A stretch of DNA of 64,000 nt, from contig CAUYUJ010012514.1 in the NCBI GenBank assembly GCA_963575745.1, forward strand, positions 121,501-185,500, in the 5' to 3' direction. Origin of the DNA: Prorocentrum cordatum (taxonomy: Eukaryota > Sar > Dinophyceae > Prorocentrales > Prorocentraceae). The position numbers and the translations under genes are program-made. The notes beneath the pieces are model-generated. The model saw nothing but the letters and a program-made list of their open reading frames with translations, did no database searches and was not told the origin of the DNA. Below are positions 62,270 to 64,000 of the stretch, one piece after another; position 1 is the stretch's first letter, and each line of letters opens with the position of its first letter.

Positions 62270-64000
62270 CCTCAGTCTTCTACGGGCCTCAACAGTTGCC
62301 CGACGCCTGCTATTTCTCCCTTTATCTCCACAGTAGCACACGAACCTTTATTGAATCCCGCGGAGGCCCCCCACCCCCCCCCCGAGGATGAGGTTATCAG
62401 GTATGAGGTGCATACGGACGGATCTGGTGGATCTCGGGTGCAAGGACTGGGTGGACCACCATCATGGGCGTGGTGTATGTACTCAGTGACTGCAACGCAA
62501 CAGTACACATGTGAAGGTTATCTATGTGGTGTTGACCCCTCCCTCCTCGACCTGCCAAGTGCATCAGGTGCTGCTGAATTTCAAGCTGCCCTATGGCTAG
62601 TGCTACGGATGTTGCAGGCTCCCAGCAGATTCAGGTCCAGGCCCCTGGAAGTCTTCACGGACAATATCCTTGTAGTCAGATCGGCCGAAGGCGGAGCGCA
62701 CTACTCATCATGTGGGGGCTATCCTGGGATGTTCGATGGGGTGCTGAAGCTTCTCCGCTGTTTTACCACGGTACGTTGGAAACATGTCCTGGGACACAAT
62801 GCCGATCCACGGAACGAGCTTGCAGATACCATCGCACGTTTAGCCTACATGGGCCTGGCACCGACGGCGCCCGACGACTTTCAACCGTGGTCTGCGCTAG
62901 GCGGCGCCGCCGCCGCTGCTGTGCCCTGGCTGTGGATGTCAGCTGTTACCAACGCCAGCGACGGTCAAGGGGTATACCCGAAAGTTGGCGTGAGTGAAAT
63001 GCCCAGCATATGTCCACCTCTCTTAGGTCCCCGTTGCGCGTTCTCGCCGCATGCAAGACTCAGCTCGGAAAGTGAAGACACGGTCCATTCGCCCTCCAGT
63101 TGAGGTCTCCATGCCTTTGTCAGGTTTGCAGTGGCCAATGTTCTCACGTTACGGCCCAGGAGGACAGCAGCACGGAAGGGAGGCAGAATGCGAATACGAT
63201 GTCGGTATCAGGACGCAGCAGGACTGGATACCCCTGGGCGCATGCTATCCTTGGCGTACTTGTTCGATGCGCGACAGTTTCTCTTTATCGGCACGCTTGA
63301 GACTAGAATACGACGCAATGGATGGACGCCGGCCGCTCAATATCCTGTGCTCACCGCAGCCGCTGAACAGAAGGGCGCAGGAGGGGTAGCATTGTGGGTG
63401 CACACTGGTATTCAGTACGTGCGTGGTTGTACGCTAGCTCGCCGCCATCTCCGTGTTCTCAGCTTTGCCTCCCACCATCTTCTTGTTGCTGTGCGTGCAC
63501 CACATCTGTGCGTCGACATATTGGTCGGGCATGCTCCGCGCGCCAGACGAGACAGCGTCGAGGTTGATGAGTGGTGGGTAAGTATCGAACGCATTCTGCG
63601 CCAGCGCCCGCATCCCGACCCCCTTTGCTGTTTGTTGGATGCCAATGCTACTCTGGGCTCTAGGGTCTCGGAACATGTTGGCGAGGTTGCCGCCGAAAAC
63701 GAGAACCACACCGGTGCACGTTTCCATCAGTTTTTGCAACTCACGGGACAAATTGCCCAGTCCTCGATGTTACCCTCGGCTTCTGGGGCTCATGGTACCT
63801 GGCTTCCCCCTGGGGCTTAAGGGACGGACCCACGGCATCGCATTGACTACATCACTGTGCCATGCGGACAGCTATCGTGCGTTACACGACAGTCAGTGGA
63901 AGTGGATATTGATCTCTCTTTGCGTAGTGATGATCATTTTGTGGTGTCGGCAGATGTGCATGTGTACCCATCTCTGCCATATCAGCACGCACACACGCGG
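62270..64000 (+). pseudogene. RNase H - APE endonuclease polyprotein (LINE-C), 3' end beyond window
   Basis: A single frame (frame 2) is open from about 62270 to the end except for TGA at 63101-63103 and TAA at 63818-63820. RNase H type 1 comes first, with all four acidic residues: HTDGSG (Asp 62417), GAAEFQ (Glu 62576), VFTDN (Asp 62660) and NELAD (Asp 62825). After a linker containing the first stop, the endonuclease starts at FAVANVLTLRPRR (about 63125), with GTLETRIRR, LLDANATLGS (Asp 63638), RIDYITVP (about 63839) and SDDHFVV (His 63935) in the canonical order. RNase H would remove the RNA strand and the endonuclease would nick the target. The C-terminus is cut by the window. Each stop lies at a linker position, so the frame is otherwise well preserved. 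Confidence 0.85.

Larger units (their letters stand above)
60373..64000 (+). mobile_element. LINE-C: non-LTR retrotransposon, cut by the window end
   Basis: The order is ORF1-like protein (60373-62053, frameshifted), a gap of about 215 bp, then RNase H (62390-62850) and APE endonuclease (from about 63110) in one frame to the last base. The reverse transcriptase must lie beyond 64000 if the element is full length. Two in-frame stops (63101, 63818) and three shifts in ORF1 show decay. Domain order differs from LINE-A, which has no RNase H before its endonuclease. Confidence 0.8.

Noticed and set aside
1-64000. Dinoflagellate spliced-leader, tRNA, 5S or other RNA genes
   Set aside because: I looked for the spliced-leader core CCATTTTGGCTCAAG and for obvious tRNA-like cloverleafs and found none; a covariance-model search would be needed to exclude tRNAs.

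Overview
The window looks like nuclear DNA of a dinoflagellate, perhaps a Prorocentrum or Symbiodiniaceae relative (inference). The grounds are a GC-rich, almost gene-free sequence packed with microsatellites and short inverted-repeat elements, decayed non-LTR retrotransposons with dinoflagellate-style architecture (APE-type endonuclease, reverse transcriptase, zinc-finger tail), and a 100-N scaffold gap at 49312-49411. I saw no bacterial operons, rRNA, tRNA, CRISPR array or spliced-leader gene.

Coding content is mostly retrotransposon remains. LINE-A (about 3.6-8.6 kb, +) keeps endonuclease, a coiled-coil linker, a G-patch-like motif, reverse transcriptase and three zinc fingers, broken by several frameshifts and stops. 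LINE-B (26585-27783, -) is a 5'-truncated reverse-transcriptase fragment flanked by an 11-bp target duplication inside a tandem repeat whose other units preserve the empty site. LINE-C (60373 to the window end, +) has an ORF1-like zinc-knuckle/poly-Q protein, then an RNase H domain and an APE endonuclease in one frame, with its reverse transcriptase beyond the edge. Non-LINE coding candidates are a Trp-rich ORF with one internal stop (10026-10793, +), a conserved-looking fragment at 40101-40467 (-), a probable spliced exon pair near 51450-51978 (-) and a small basic coiled-coil protein at 52422-52715 (-).

The rest is repeats. At least a dozen families of about 120-240 bp elements with terminal inverted repeats recur (labelled F1-F14 here). 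F1 has seven copies, 8-bp target duplications and a paralogous empty site at 35287-35294. F6 has two 172-bp copies, each with a 5-bp duplication. Tandem arrays have periods of 183, 73, 12, about 370, 90, 64 (within a higher-order unit of about 0.73 kb), 133, 12 and 91 bp. Two diverged 1.4-1.5 kb copies of one composite repeat lie in opposite orientation at 23.7-25.1 and 29.4-30.9 kb. A GAC-tract facing a GTC-tract, bounded by inverted ends, forms a possible giant foldback at 49.4-51.1 kb.

Layout: 0-3 kb inverted-repeat elements; 3-9 kb LINE-A; 10-11 kb Trp-rich ORF; 11-23 kb element-rich DNA and satellites; 23.7-30.9 kb the opposed composite repeats around LINE-B; 31-46 kb dispersed elements, microsatellites and a 90-bp satellite; 46-57 kb the 64-bp satellite in two blocks either side of the gap, the foldback and two small minus-strand genes; 57-60 kb further satellites; 60-64 kb LINE-C. 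Long open frames inside simple repeats were not treated as genes.
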